Source: Sphingopyxis alaskensis RB2256 | GTDB taxonomy: Bacteria > Pseudomonadota > Alphaproteobacteria > Sphingomonadales > Sphingomonadaceae | Assembly: GCF_000013985.1 (NCBI RefSeq) | Contig: NC_008048.1 | Span: 124,001 to 188,000 of the forward strand | Length of the DNA: 64,000 bases | Direction: 5' to 3' | Shown: positions 43,576-53,594 of the stretch, piece by piece | Numbering within the stretch: the first letter of the stretch is position 1 | Layout of the letters: the number at the start of each line of letters is the position of its first letter | The notes under the pieces: generated by a model | Seen by the model: the letters and a program-made list of their open reading frames with translations, nothing else | Database searches by the model: none | Told to the model about the DNA's origin: nothing | Program-made: the position numbers and the translations under genes

Positions 43576-45057
43576 ATGACATCCAGATCATCGCAAGAAT
43601 CCACCGATCCCGCAGCGCGCATCGACGCCATCATCGCCGAGCTTCAGGACAAGTTCCGCGCGTCGGTTTCCAACCTCAAATCCGCCATCGCCGCCTATGT
43701 GCGCGACCGCCGCCTGCCGCCCGCCGATGCCGCGGCGACCGGCCTTTTCGACTATCCGGCGATCCGCCTGACGACGACGGGCGAACAGCGCGAAGGGCAG
43801 GCGGGGCACAATCTGTCATTTGGCCGTTTCGAGCGCGCGGGCACGTTTGAAACCACGGTGACGCGCCCCGACCTGTTCGCCGACTATCTGCGCGAACAAT
43901 TGCTCCTGCTCGCGCGCCATTACGACGTCGAGATCGAAGTGACCCGCACGGGGCAGCAGATTCCCTTCCCCTATGTGCTCGACGCCAGCGACGGGTCGGA
44001 CATGGGCGGGGTCACCCCGCTCGAACTCGCGCGCCATTTCCCGACCACCGAACTTGCGGACATCGGCGACGAGCTGGCCGACGGGCTGTTCGGGCTTGAT
44101 CCCACCGAGCCGCAGCCGCTCGCGTTGTTCGACGCCCTTCGCACCGATTTCAGCCTCGCGCGCCTCCGTCACTACACCGGTACCGCGCCCGAGCATTTCC
44201 AGCGCTATATCCTGTTCACCAACTATCACCGCTATGTCGACGAATTCGTCGCCTGGGCGGGGGCGCAGGTGGGGCGGGGGCGCTACACCGCGCTCGCGGG
44301 CGCGGCAGGCCTCTATGTCGACCAGCCGGGCGTCAACGCCAGCGCGCTCGTCGCCGACAGCGCCTGGCGGCGGCACCAGATGCCCGCCTATCACCTCATC
44401 GCTCCCGATGGCGGCGGCATCACCCTCGTCAACATCGGCGTCGGCCCGTCGAACGCCAAGACGATCTGCGACCATCTCGCGGTGCTGCGTCCCGAGGCGT
44501 GGCTGATGATCGGGCATTGCGGCGGGCTCCGCCCCAGCCAGCGTATCGGCGACTATGTGCTCGCGCACGCATATCTCCGCGACGACCACATCCTCGACGG
44601 CGTGCTGCCGCCCGAAATCCCCATTCCGCCGATCGCCGAAGTGCAACAGGCATTGGCAAGCGCCGCCGAAAGCGTGTCGGGGACCAGCGGCGCCGACCTC
44701 AAGAAGCGGATGCGCACCGGCACGGTCGTCACCACCGATGATCGCAACTGGGAGCTGCGTTACACCGACTCGGCGCTGCGTTTTTCGCAATCGCGCGCGA
44801 TCGGCATCGACATGGAATCGGCAACGATCGCCGCGCAAGGCTATCGTTTCCGCGTGCCGTACGGTACGCTGCTTTGCGTGAGTGACAAGCCGCTTCACGG
44901 CGAACTCAAGCTGCCCGGACAGGCGAACCGCTTTTACGAAGAGGCAATCGCCGCGCACCTCCAGATCGGCATCCGCGCGTGCGAGACGATGCGCGACGAG
45001 GGCGCCAAGCTGCACAGCCGCAAATTGCGCGCGTTCAACGAGCCGCCGTTCCGTTGA
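43576..45057 (+). CDS. amn: AMP nucleosidase
   Basis: This 493-residue enzyme hydrolyses AMP to adenine and ribose 5-phosphate. The N-terminal AMP-nucleosidase-specific domain runs to about residue 180. The C-terminal nucleoside-phosphorylase fold shows LVNIGVGPSNAKTICDHLAV, WLMIGHCGGLRPSQRIGDYV, then AIGIDMESATIAAQGY and TLLCVSDKPLHGELK. The family length and both domains are intact. It helps regulate adenylate pools. No operon partner is adjacent. Confidence 0.94.
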   Translation: MTSRSSQESTDPAARIDAIIAELQDKFRASVSNLKSAIAAYVRDRRLPPADAAATGLFDYPAIRLTTTGEQREGQAGHNLSFGRFERAGTFETTVTRPDLFADYLREQLLLLARHYDVEIEVTRTGQQIPFPYVLDASDGSDMGGVTPLELARHFPTTELADIGDELADGLFGLDPTEPQPLALFDALRTDFSLARLRHYTGTAPEHFQRYILFTNYHRYVDEFVAWAGAQVGRGRYTALAGAAGLYVDQPGVNASALVADSAWRRHQMPAYHLIAPDGGGITLVNIGVGPSNAKTICDHLAVLRPEAWLMIGHCGGLRPSQRIGDYVLAHAYLRDDHILDGVLPPEIPIPPIAEVQQALASAAESVSGTSGADLKKRMRTGTVVTTDDRNWELRYTDSALRFSQSRAIGIDMESATIAAQGYRFRVPYGTLLCVSDKPLHGELKLPGQANRFYEEAIAAHLQIGIRACETMRDEGAKLHSRKLRAFNEPPFR

Positions 45058-45207
45058 GGTCAACCTCGCGTTAACCATAAAGCAAGGCCGGTATCGTAAT
45101 TTCACATGCGCTGCCGCTTTTCCCTTGCGGTGCGGCGACGGCATCGCCACGTTGCATTCTTAAGGGGGCCGCTCTCCCCGGCCTGGTCCCCGCAAGGAGA
45201 TAGACCC

Positions 45208-47547
45208 ATGCCGTCCTTTTCGGAAAGCCTCGAAAAGACCCTGCACAACGCGCTGAAGGCCGCGTCGGAACGTCACCATGAATATGCGACACTCGAACAT
45301 CTGCTCTTCGCGCTGATCGACGACGATCATGCCGCCGAAGTGATGCGCGCGTGCGGCGTCGCCCTGGGCGATCTGCAATCGGCGGTCGTTCACTATCTCG
45401 ATACCGAACTCGACAGCCTGAAGGTCGAGGGGCACAGTGATCCCAGCCCCACCAGCGGATTCCAGCGCGTCGTGCAGCGCGCGATTCTGCATGTCCAGTC
45501 GTCGGGCAAGGATGAAGTGACGGGCGCCAACGTCCTCGTCGCGCTGTTTTCAGAACGCGAAAGCTATGCGGTCTATTTCCTCCAGCAGCAGGATCTGACG
45601 CGGCTCGACGCGGTCTCCTATTTGAGCCACGGCGTCGGCAAGGGCGGCAAACCCGCCGCGCAGGCCGAGCCCGAGGAGAAGGAAGAAGCCAAGGACAAGG
45701 ACAGCAGCGGCAAGAACAAGAAGGAAACCGCGCTCGACCAGTTCACCGTCAACCTCAACGAAAAGGCGAAGACCGGCAAGGTCGATCCGCTGATCGGTCG
45801 CAGTGCCGAGGTCGATCGCACGATCCAGATCCTTTGCCGCCGGTCGAAGAACAATCCGCTCTATGTCGGCGATCCCGGCGTCGGCAAGACCGCCATCGCC
45901 GAAGGGCTCGCGCGCAAGATCATCGAGGGCGACGTGCCCGAGGTGCTGCTGCCCGCGGTCATCTATTCGCTCGACATGGGCGCGCTGCTCGCGGGGACGC
46001 GCTACCGCGGCGACTTCGAGGAGCGGCTGAAACAGGTCGTCACCGAACTCGAAGGGCTGCCGCACGCGATCCTGTTCATCGACGAAATCCATACCGTGAT
46101 CGGCGCGGGTGCGACGAGCGGCGGCGCGATGGACGCGTCGAACCTCTTGAAACCCGCGCTGTCGGGCGGTGTGATCCGATGCATCGGCTCGACGACCTAC
46201 AAGGAGTTCCGCAACCATTTCGAAAAGGACCGCGCGTTGCTGCGCCGCTTCCAGAAGATCGACGTGGTCGAACCGACGCTGGAGGACACCAAGAAAATCC
46301 TCGCCGGGCTGCGCAGCGCGTTCGAGGCGCACCATCAGGTCCGCTACACCCCCGATGCGATCAACGCCGCGGTCGACCTGTCGGCGCGCTACATCAACGA
46401 CCGCAAATTGCCCGACAAGGCGATCGACGTGATCGACGAGGTCGGCGCGATGCAGATGCTGGTTGCCCCGTCAAAGCGCAAGAAGACGATCACCGCCAGG
46501 GAAATCGAAGCGGTGATCGCGACTATGGCGCGCATCCCGCCCAAATCGGTGTCCACCGACGACAAGGCGGTGCTTGCAAGCCTGGAGACGGACCTCAAGC
46601 GTGTCGTGTTCGGCCAGAACACCGCGATCGAAGTGCTGTCGTCGGCGATCAAGCTGTCCCGCGCGGGGCTGCGCGATCCCGAAAAGCCGATCGGCAACTA
46701 TCTGTTCAGCGGCCCCACCGGCGTCGGCAAGACCGAGGTTGCGAAGCAGCTCGCGTCGATCATGGGCATCCCGCTCCAGCGGTTCGACATGAGCGAATAT
46801 ATGGAACGGCACAGCGTCTCGCGCCTGATCGGCGCGCCACCGGGCTATGTCGGTTATGACCAGGGCGGCCTGCTCACCGATGCGATCGACCAGAACCCGC
46901 ATTGCGTGCTGCTGCTCGACGAGATCGAGAAGGCGCATCCCGACCTGTTCAACATCTTGCTTCAGGTGATGGACAACGGCCGCCTGACCGACCACCACGG
47001 CAAGACGGTCGACTTTCGCAACGTCATCCTGATCATGACGACCAACGCGGGCGCCAGCGACATGGCGCGCGAATCGATCGGCTTCGGCCAGCAGACGCGC
47101 GAGGATGCGCAGGAAGAAGCGGTGAAACGCATGTTCACCCCCGAGTTCCGCAACCGCCTCGATGCGATCGTGCCCTTCGGCTATCTGCCGCCCGAGGTGG
47201 TCGCGCGTGTCGTTGACAAGTTCATCCTTGAACTCGAGCTCCAGCTCGCCGACCGCAACGTGCATATTCAGCTCGACGACGCGGCGCGCGAATGGCTGAC
47301 GGCGAAAGGCTATGACAAGCTTTATGGCGCGCGGCCGATGGGCCGCCTGATCCAGGAAAAGATCAAGCAGCCGCTCGCGGAGGAGCTGCTGTTCGGCAAG
47401 CTCGTCCATGGCGGCGAGGTCAAGGTGAAGATGAAGACCGGCGAGGACGCCCATATCGGCAACCCGCTCGCTTTTGAAATCACCCCGGCGGCGCCCAAGG
47501 GCGCCAAGGCCAAGGCGAAAGCCAAGCCGGCGAAGGCGGCCGAATAG
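45208..47547 (+). CDS. clpA: ATP-dependent Clp protease ATP-binding subunit ClpA
   Basis: This 779-residue AAA+ unfoldase works with ClpP. The ClpN domain (ALKAASERHHEYATLEHLLF) covers residues 1-145. An unusually charged linker (EPEEKEEAKDKDSSGKNKKE) lies at about 152-175. AAA1 has Walker A GDPGVGKTAIAEG and B ILFIDEIHTV. AAA2 has GPTGVGKTEVAKQ and LLLDEIEKAH. The ClpP-binding loop SIGFGQQ is present. The C-terminus ends in an Ala/Lys-rich tail. AAGGAG precedes the ATG at 45208. The adaptor clpS, often upstream, is not found here. Confidence 0.96.
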   Translation: MPSFSESLEKTLHNALKAASERHHEYATLEHLLFALIDDDHAAEVMRACGVALGDLQSAVVHYLDTELDSLKVEGHSDPSPTSGFQRVVQRAILHVQSSGKDEVTGANVLVALFSERESYAVYFLQQQDLTRLDAVSYLSHGVGKGGKPAAQAEPEEKEEAKDKDSSGKNKKETALDQFTVNLNEKAKTGKVDPLIGRSAEVDRTIQILCRRSKNNPLYVGDPGVGKTAIAEGLARKIIEGDVPEVLLPAVIYSLDMGALLAGTRYRGDFEERLKQVVTELEGLPHAILFIDEIHTVIGAGATSGGAMDASNLLKPALSGGVIRCIGSTTYKEFRNHFEKDRALLRRFQKIDVVEPTLEDTKKILAGLRSAFEAHHQVRYTPDAINAAVDLSARYINDRKLPDKAIDVIDEVGAMQMLVAPSKRKKTITAREIEAVIATMARIPPKSVSTDDKAVLASLETDLKRVVFGQNTAIEVLSSAIKLSRAGLRDPEKPIGNYLFSGPTGVGKTEVAKQLASIMGIPLQRFDMSEYMERHSVSRLIGAPPGYVGYDQGGLLTDAIDQNPHCVLLLDEIEKAHPDLFNILLQVMDNGRLTDHHGKTVDFRNVILIMTTNAGASDMARESIGFGQQTREDAQEEAVKRMFTPEFRNRLDAIVPFGYLPPEVVARVVDKFILELELQLADRNVHIQLDDAAREWLTAKGYDKLYGARPMGRLIQEKIKQPLAEELLFGKLVHGGEVKVKMKTGEDAHIGNPLAFEITPAAPKGAKAKAKAKPAKAAE

Positions 47548-47642
47548 CGCGCGCGTTTCCGGTAGGATCGACGAAAAATCGTGTATCCCCGCCTTCGCGG
47601 GAGCCCGGTGTTTTCTGAACCCGGCGGCGTTCCGCGCTGTCG

Positions 47643-49307
47643 CTATCCCGCCTCGGCCCTGAGCGCCTTGCGGTCGAGCTTGCCGATCATCGTCTTGGGC
47701 AGCGCCTCGCGCACCTCGACCGCGATCACGCGCTCATGCTTGCCGAGCTGGGGGTTGAGCCAGGCGGCGAGCGCCTCGCCGGTAACCTCGAAGCCCTCTT
47801 CCAGCGTCACAAAAGCCTTGGGCGCTTCGCCGCGATAGGCGTCGGGAACGCCCAGCACGATCGCTTCCTTGACCGCGGGATGCTCGTGGAGATGCGCCTC
47901 GATCACGCTCGGATAGACTTTGAAGCCGCCGACGGCGATCATGTCCTTCAGCCGGTCGACGATGCGGATATAGCCGCCCTCCTCGATCACCGCGACATCG
48001 CCAGTGCGCAGCCAGCCGTCAGCGGTGAAGCTCTCCGCATCGGCCTCCGGGCGGTTCCAGTAGCCCTGCATGACCTGCGGACCTTTCACCGCCAGCTCGC
48101 CGGGCTCGCCGTCGGGAGCGTCTTTCGACGGGTCTTCCTTGTCGAGCAGGCGGATGTGCGTCGCCGGGATAGGCTGGCCGATCGTGCCCGGACGGACCGG
48201 GCCGTCATAGGGGTTCGTCGCGACGACCCCCGAACTTTCGGTGAGGCCATAGCCTTCGACCAGCGAGGCCCCGGTCGCTGCGACGAATTTCTCGCGCAGC
48301 TCGGCGGGCATCGGCGCGCCGCCCGAAATGCACACGCGCAGCGAGGAAAAATCGGTGCGCGCCAGATCGGGATGGTCAAGCAGCGCCTGATACATGGTTG
48401 GAACGCCGGGCAGCGCGGTCGTCTTCGTGCGGCCGATCGCCGCCAGTGCCTGCTTCGCGTCGAAGCGCGGCAGCATCGTGATCGACCCGCCGTTGAGCAC
48501 CGTGCGATTGAGCACGCAGGTGTTCGCAAAAACGTGGAAGAAGGGGAGGACACCGAGGATGCGGTCCTCGGCTTGCGTATCGGGGTCGATCGCATTCACC
48601 TGCCGTGCATTGGCGGTGAGATTCTGGTGCGTCAGCTTGGCGCCCTTTGGCGTTCCCGTCGTGCCGCCGGTGTACTGGATCAGCGCGACGTCGGTTTCGG
48701 GGGCGATTGCGACGGGCTCGGGCCGCCCGTCATTGTCGGTGAGCTCCGAGAAGCGGATGACGCGCGGATCGCCCGGCAGCGGCGCGACCTCGCGGCGCTT
48801 GAACAGGCGATAAAGCAGCGACTTCGTCTTCGACAGGCCGCCCGCGACCGATCCGACGATCAGCCGGTTGAGACTCGATCCGTCGAGCACCTTGAACGCG
48901 GTGGGCAGCAGCGCCGCGGCGCTCAGCGTGAACAGCGTATCGGTGCCCGAATCCTCGACCTGTGCCTCCAGCTCGGCGACGGTATAGAGCGGGGAGAAAT
49001 TGACCACCGTGGCGCCCGCGGCGAGCGCGCCATAATAGGCCGCGACATAATGGGGAACGTTGGGGAGGAAGAGGCCAATGCGACTGCCCTTGCCCAGCCC
49101 CAGCAGTTGCAGCCCCCGCGCGACGCGCTGCACGCCAAGCGCGACCTCGACGTAGCTGAACTGGCGCCCCATGAAATCGAGCATCGGCGCCTCACCCTTT
49201 CGCGCCACACTCGCCGCGAACATGTCCGGCAGCGACAGCGGCGCGAAGCTCTGGTCCCAGTCGGTGGGGTGATGATATTCGGTCGACCAGGAAAAACGGC
49301 TGTCCAT
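47643..49307 (-). CDS. fadD: Long-chain fatty acid--CoA ligase (acyl-CoA synthetase)
   Basis: This 554-residue AMP-forming ligase has the P-loop-like motif IQYTGGTTGTPKGAKL, A5-type LVEGYGLTESSGV, A7/A8 WLRTGDVAVIEEGGYIRIVDRLKDM and A10 Lys in PKTMIGKLDRKAL. It activates fatty acids for beta-oxidation or lipid synthesis. Chain length cannot be read. It lies convergent with clpA. The gene symbol is by best family match and could be a paralogue. Confidence 0.88.
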   Translation of the reverse strand: MDSRFSWSTEYHHPTDWDQSFAPLSLPDMFAASVARKGEAPMLDFMGRQFSYVEVALGVQRVARGLQLLGLGKGSRIGLFLPNVPHYVAAYYGALAAGATVVNFSPLYTVAELEAQVEDSGTDTLFTLSAAALLPTAFKVLDGSSLNRLIVGSVAGGLSKTKSLLYRLFKRREVAPLPGDPRVIRFSELTDNDGRPEPVAIAPETDVALIQYTGGTTGTPKGAKLTHQNLTANARQVNAIDPDTQAEDRILGVLPFFHVFANTCVLNRTVLNGGSITMLPRFDAKQALAAIGRTKTTALPGVPTMYQALLDHPDLARTDFSSLRVCISGGAPMPAELREKFVAATGASLVEGYGLTESSGVVATNPYDGPVRPGTIGQPIPATHIRLLDKEDPSKDAPDGEPGELAVKGPQVMQGYWNRPEADAESFTADGWLRTGDVAVIEEGGYIRIVDRLKDMIAVGGFKVYPSVIEAHLHEHPAVKEAIVLGVPDAYRGEAPKAFVTLEEGFEVTGEALAAWLNPQLGKHERVIAVEVREALPKTMIGKLDRKALRAEAG

Positions 49308-49439
49308 CGGGGTTGGCGATCCTCTCGCAGTGGTTTCTTTACACTAAGGTCTGCAAGGCGCGATTGGCAACCGGGCTTGCTTGCCGTGCGCCGCCGGGGC
49401 GGCTAGTCAGCGCATATCGTCTTCGCCAGGGGGCTCGTC

Positions 49440-49970
49440 ATGCAGCTATCGCGTTTCGCCATTCCGACCTTGCTCATCGCCTTCGCTCTCGCCGCGCCGA
49501 CTGCGGCCAGAGACAAGGAACCGTCCGTAGCGCCAGCGCAGATCCGCGAACTATATGCCTGCCGCGATATCGGCGACGCGGCTCAGCGGCTCGCCTGCTT
49601 CGACCGCGAGGTCGGCGAGCTCGCCGCGGCGGATGCGGCGCGCGAGATCACCTTCACCGACCGCGAAACGGCGCGCAAGGCGCGGCGCGGCCTCTTCGGT
49701 TTTTCGTTTCCCAAACTCGGCGGCATATTCGGTGGGGACGAGGATGAGATCAAGGAAATTGAAACGACAATCCGCGCGGTCAGCATGAACCGGTCGGGCC
49801 TGTATACGCTGATCATGGAGGACGATGCGGTGTGGACGCAGATCGACACTACCCGGCTGCCGCGCCAACCCAAGCCAGGGCAGAAGGTGAAGATCAAGAC
49901 AGCGACCATGGGCAGCTATTTTGCGACGATCGACGGCGGGCGCACGATCCGCATGAAGCGCGACCGCTGA
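49440..49970 (+). CDS. Exported hypothetical protein (176 aa)
   Basis: Signal peptide (FAIPTLLIAFALAAPTAA). A Cys-pair segment follows: LYACRDIGDAAQRLACFDREV, in which the two Cys probably form a disulphide. Then comes a basic linker and a C-terminal beta domain (IRAVSMNRSGLYTLIMEDDA; KVKIKTATMGSYFATIDGGR) of OB/SH3-like character. The 'C-R-x-(6-7)-R-L-A-C-F-D' signature is common in exported proteins of proteobacteria, including some type VI accessory factors, but no specific role is claimed. It is divergent from fadD and 36 bp upstream of pabB. Confidence 0.75.
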   Translation: MQLSRFAIPTLLIAFALAAPTAARDKEPSVAPAQIRELYACRDIGDAAQRLACFDREVGELAAADAAREITFTDRETARKARRGLFGFSFPKLGGIFGGDEDEIKEIETTIRAVSMNRSGLYTLIMEDDAVWTQIDTTRLPRQPKPGQKVKIKTATMGSYFATIDGGRTIRMKRDR

Positions 49971-50006
49971 TTGCAGCCGGAAGGGGCACGATGCACGCAG
50001 GACGGC

Positions 50007-51845
50007 ATGGCGGACAGGATTCCCGTTCGGGGGCCGAATAGCCCCCCCTTCGTGCTGCTCGACGATGCGCGCACCGACGGGGCGGCTTGGGCGCGGCTCT
50101 TCGTCGATCCGATCGAGGTACTGACCGCTGCATCGGCCGCCGACGTGCCCGAGCTGCTCGCGGAGCTGGAGGCCGCTGTGGCGCGTGGCCTCCATGTCGC
50201 GGGCTTCCTTGCCTATGAAGCCGGGAAGGGACTCGGAACGGCGTGGCGCGGTGCCGTCGATGGCGTGGTCGGCGCGATGCCGCTCGGCTGGTTCGGCCTG
50301 TTCACCGGGGTGCAGCGCATCGACTCCGATCATGTCGCAGATCTGCTGTCCGATCCGGCGTCGGCATGGATAGGCTGCGTGACGCCACGGATCGACCGCG
50401 CCGACTATGTCGCCGCGGTCGAGGCGGTGCTTGCCTATATCCGCGCAGGTGACATTTATCAGGCCAACCTCACCTTCCGCGCCGATGTGCCCGTCGCGGG
50501 GGATCCGCTCGCCGTTTACGCGCGGCTCCGGCAAACGGCGCGGGCGGGATATGGCGGCTTCATCTGGACGGGCGAGCAGGCGATCGCATCGCTGTCCCCC
50601 GAACTTTTCTTTGCGCTGCGCGGGCGCGAGGTCATCGCGCGGCCGATGAAGGGTACCGCGACCCGGCTCGCAGATGGCGCCGCCGACGCGGCATTGGCGC
50701 GCGCGCTGGCCAAAGACCCCAAGCAGCGCGCGGAAAATCTGATGATCGTCGACCTGATCCGCAACGATCTGTCGCGCGTTGCGGCGCCGGGCTCGGTCGC
50801 GGTGCCCGACCTGTTTCGCGTCGAAAGCTTCCCGACGGTCCACCAGCTTGTGTCCGATGTCAGCGCCCGGCTGCCCGAGGGCGTCGGCGCCGTCGACGTG
50901 CTCCGCGCGGCCTTTCCCTGCGGGTCGATCACCGGGGCGCCCAAGGTGCGCGCGATGGAAATCATCGAGGCGCTGGAGAGCGAACCGCGCGGCCTTTATA
51001 CGGGCTCGATCGGCTTTATCGAGCCGGGCGGCGATGCCGCATTCAACGTCGCGATCCGCACGCTCGTCTTTCCCCGCATTGCCACGCAAGGCGGGTTGCA
51101 GGACGCACCGTCATGCGCCACGCTGGGTCTGGGGTCGGGAATCGTCGCCGACAGCGTGCCGGACGAAGAATGGCGCGAATGTCTGGCCAAGGGGGAATTT
51201 GTGGGCGCAGCGGGTGAGAGCTTCGACCTGATTGAAACCATGTTTTTCGATCCCGTGGAGGGGATTCAGCGCCTCGATGGGCATCTCGCGCGGATGAAGG
51301 CGAGCGCGGCGACGCTGGGCTTCGCCTTCGATCGCCACGGCGCGCGCAACAGCCTGCAATCTGCGACCTTCCGCCTGCGCAATGCGGCGCGCGTGCGAAT
51401 GCGGCTCGCACCTTCGGGGGCGCTTGCGGTTGAGGTGTCGCCGCTTCCCCGGCTCGCCGAACTGCCGGTACCCGTCGCGGTGCGTCCCGCGCCGATGGGG
51501 CCGGGCGATTTTCGCGTGGCGCACAAGACGAGCCTGCGCGCCCCTTATGATATGGCGCGGCACGACAGCGGCGCCGCCGAAGTCGTGTTCGTCGACGAGC
51601 CGGGCTTCGTTACCGAAGGAAGCTGGAGCAATATCTTCGTCGAGCGCGACGGGGTGCTGTTGACCCCGCCGCTGGCGCTCGGACTGCTTCCCGGCGTGCT
51701 GCGCGGCGAACTCATCGACAAGGGGCGCGCCGTCGAATCGTACCTGCGCCTTGCCGACCTGTCCGCCGGCTTCTTCCTCGGTAACAGCCTGCGCGGCCTG
51801 GTGCCGGCGCGGCTCGCCGAGCCTGCCGACGACGCGACAGGCTGA
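50007..51845 (+). CDS. pabB: Aminodeoxychorismate synthase component I fused to aminodeoxychorismate lyase (PabB-PabC)
   Basis: This 612-residue bifunctional enzyme of p-aminobenzoate (folate) synthesis has a PabB half at about residues 1-370. It contains VAYIRAGDIYQANLTF, the RPMKGTATR motif whose Lys is the PabB nucleophile (PIKGT-like), RAENLMIVDLIRNDLSRV and FPCGSITGAPKVRAME. The C-terminal half is a class IV aminotransferase-type lyase: DGHLARMKASAATLGF, the PLP Lys probably in VAHKTSLRA, and TEGSWSNIFVE. ATG 50007 follows AGGA. The glutaminase PabA must be encoded elsewhere. Confidence 0.93.
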   Translation: MADRIPVRGPNSPPFVLLDDARTDGAAWARLFVDPIEVLTAASAADVPELLAELEAAVARGLHVAGFLAYEAGKGLGTAWRGAVDGVVGAMPLGWFGLFTGVQRIDSDHVADLLSDPASAWIGCVTPRIDRADYVAAVEAVLAYIRAGDIYQANLTFRADVPVAGDPLAVYARLRQTARAGYGGFIWTGEQAIASLSPELFFALRGREVIARPMKGTATRLADGAADAALARALAKDPKQRAENLMIVDLIRNDLSRVAAPGSVAVPDLFRVESFPTVHQLVSDVSARLPEGVGAVDVLRAAFPCGSITGAPKVRAMEIIEALESEPRGLYTGSIGFIEPGGDAAFNVAIRTLVFPRIATQGGLQDAPSCATLGLGSGIVADSVPDEEWRECLAKGEFVGAAGESFDLIETMFFDPVEGIQRLDGHLARMKASAATLGFAFDRHGARNSLQSATFRLRNAARVRMRLAPSGALAVEVSPLPRLAELPVPVAVRPAPMGPGDFRVAHKTSLRAPYDMARHDSGAAEVVFVDEPGFVTEGSWSNIFVERDGVLLTPPLALGLLPGVLRGELIDKGRAVESYLRLADLSAGFFLGNSLRGLVPARLAEPADDATG

Positions 51846-51959
51846 ATCGCGCATCGCATAGGAAATTATCGCGCCGCCGCCTTGCGATTTGCGGGCGGAG
51901 GCTTTAGGCGCGGCCGCGCGCAATTTCCTGTCAGTCCGCTCGCGAAGGAAGACTTCTCC

Positions 51960-53171
51960 ATGTCGCTGAAGCCGCATATATCCGCTGCCCTCGGGCGCAT
52001 CCAGCCCTCCGCCACGCTCGCGATGACCGCGCGGGTCGCCAGGCTGAAGGCCGAGGGCGTCGATGTCATCGGCCTGTCGGCGGGCGAGCCCGACTTCGAC
52101 ACCCCCGATTTCGTCAAGGAAGCGGCGATCGAGGCAATCCGCGCGGGACAGACCAAATATACGCTCGTCGACGGCACGGTCGCGCTCAAGGAAGCGATCC
52201 GCGGCAAGTTTCGCCGCGACAACGACCTCGATTATGGCCTCGACCAGATCACGGTCAATGTCGGCGGCAAGCACACCCTGTTCAACGCGCTCGTCGCGAC
52301 GGTCGACAAGGGCGACGAGGTCATCATCCCGGCACCCTATTGGGTGAGCTATCCCGACATCGTCGCCTTCGCGGGTGGCACGCCCGTCTTCGTGGCTGCG
52401 TCGGCGGCGCAGCATTACAAGATCACGCCCGGACAACTCGACGCGGCGATCACGCCCAGGACGCGCTGGGTGATTTTCAACTCGCCATCAAATCCCTCGG
52501 GCGCCGCCTATTCGCCGGCGGAACTCGACGCGATCGGCGAGGTGATCCGTCGCCATCCGCACGTCATGGTGATGACCGACGACATGTATGAGCATGTCTG
52601 GTACGCCGACTTCGCCTTTTCGACGATCGCGCAGCGCTGCCCCGACCTGGTCGACCGCATCCTCACCGTGAACGGCTGTTCCAAGGCCTATGCGATGACC
52701 GGCTGGCGCATCGGATATGCGGGCGGCCCGGCGTGGCTGATCAAGGCGATGGGCAAGCTCCAGTCGCAATCGACCTCGAACCCCTGTTCGATCGCGCAGG
52801 CCGCCGCCGCCGCCGCGCTCGGCGGGCCGCAGCAGTTCCTCGACGATCGCAACGCGGCGTTCCGCAAGCGCCGCGACATGGTCGTCGCGATGCTCAACGA
52901 TGCCCCCGGCCTCAATTGCCCGGTCCCCGATGGCGCCTTTTACGTCTATCCCGACGCATCGGGCTGCATGGGCAAGAAAACGCCGTCGGGACAGGTGATC
53001 GACAGCGACGAGGCGTTGATCGACTATTTCCTCGATTCGGCGCGCGTCGCCGCGGTGCATGGCGCCGCCTTCGGCCTGTCGCCGGCGTTCCGCGTCTCCT
53101 ATGCGACCTCCGAAGCGGTGCTGAAGGAAGCGTGCGTGCGCATCCAGCAGGCGTGCGCGGCGCTGAGCTAG
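51960..53171 (+). CDS. aspC: Pyridoxal-phosphate aspartate aminotransferase (class I)
   Basis: This 403-residue fold-type I aminotransferase of subgroup Ib has VIGLSAGEPDFDTPDFVK, TVNVGGKHTLFNAL, APYWVSYPDIV, FNSPSNPSGAAYS, and the PLP Lys in NGCSKAYAMTGWRIGY. The C-terminal Arg in FRVSYATSE binds the substrate carboxylate. It interconverts aspartate and oxaloacetate; arogenate or prephenate activity is known in related enzymes. ATG 51960 is the family start. Confidence 0.92.
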   Translation: MSLKPHISAALGRIQPSATLAMTARVARLKAEGVDVIGLSAGEPDFDTPDFVKEAAIEAIRAGQTKYTLVDGTVALKEAIRGKFRRDNDLDYGLDQITVNVGGKHTLFNALVATVDKGDEVIIPAPYWVSYPDIVAFAGGTPVFVAASAAQHYKITPGQLDAAITPRTRWVIFNSPSNPSGAAYSPAELDAIGEVIRRHPHVMVMTDDMYEHVWYADFAFSTIAQRCPDLVDRILTVNGCSKAYAMTGWRIGYAGGPAWLIKAMGKLQSQSTSNPCSIAQAAAAAALGGPQQFLDDRNAAFRKRRDMVVAMLNDAPGLNCPVPDGAFYVYPDASGCMGKKTPSGQVIDSDEALIDYFLDSARVAAVHGAAFGLSPAFRVSYATSEAVLKEACVRIQQACAALS

Positions 53172-53486
53172 AGAGCGCTTTAGAGCGGTTTCGCAGGCTC
53201 TGGATTGCCGCGTCGCTTCGTTCCTCGCAATGACGATTGAAGCGATCATCGTCCACTCCAAAGCTTGACGAAAAGTCAGCATGATTATTTTATACCGTTC
53301 GGTCTTGAAATGGGTATGGCCGAGCCCATGTGGGCCTGAACGACGGTTAAGCACCCGGTTCACCGGATAGTAAGCCCTTTCGGATAGAGTGACCGCCATC
53401 ACTGAACGGATGATCGGGGCGCATCATATCGTCGGTGTAACCTTGGCGGCCGCGGCCGCGAAACAGATATAAGACACGAGGCCCCC
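53172..53486. other. Non-coding region with repeat C (53202-53235)
   Basis: It contains the second copy of the repeat GGATTGCCGCGTCGCTTCG...GCAATGACG. The remaining 250 bp show no supported ORF. Promoter-like A/T runs lie near 53280-53300. Confidence 0.55.
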
Positions 53487-53594
53487 ATGCTCTCCATGCT
53501 CCGTTCCGACTGGTTTTTGACCATGCTTGCCGGCTTTGCGATCGGCGCGACCTATATCGTGCTCAGCCAGCCGGCGCTGCCCATCCCCGCATGA
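53487..53594 (+). CDS. Small single-span membrane protein (35 aa) upstream of msrA
   Basis: It encodes LSMLRSDWFLTMLAGFAIGA then TYIVLSQPALPIPA: a basic start, a helix of about 20 residues and a short Pro-rich tail. Its TGA overlaps the msrA ATG (ATGA), so it is probably translated and coupled. No family is known to me. It could aid membrane anchoring or be a leader for msrA. Confidence 0.6.
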   Translation: MLSMLRSDWFLTMLAGFAIGATYIVLSQPALPIPA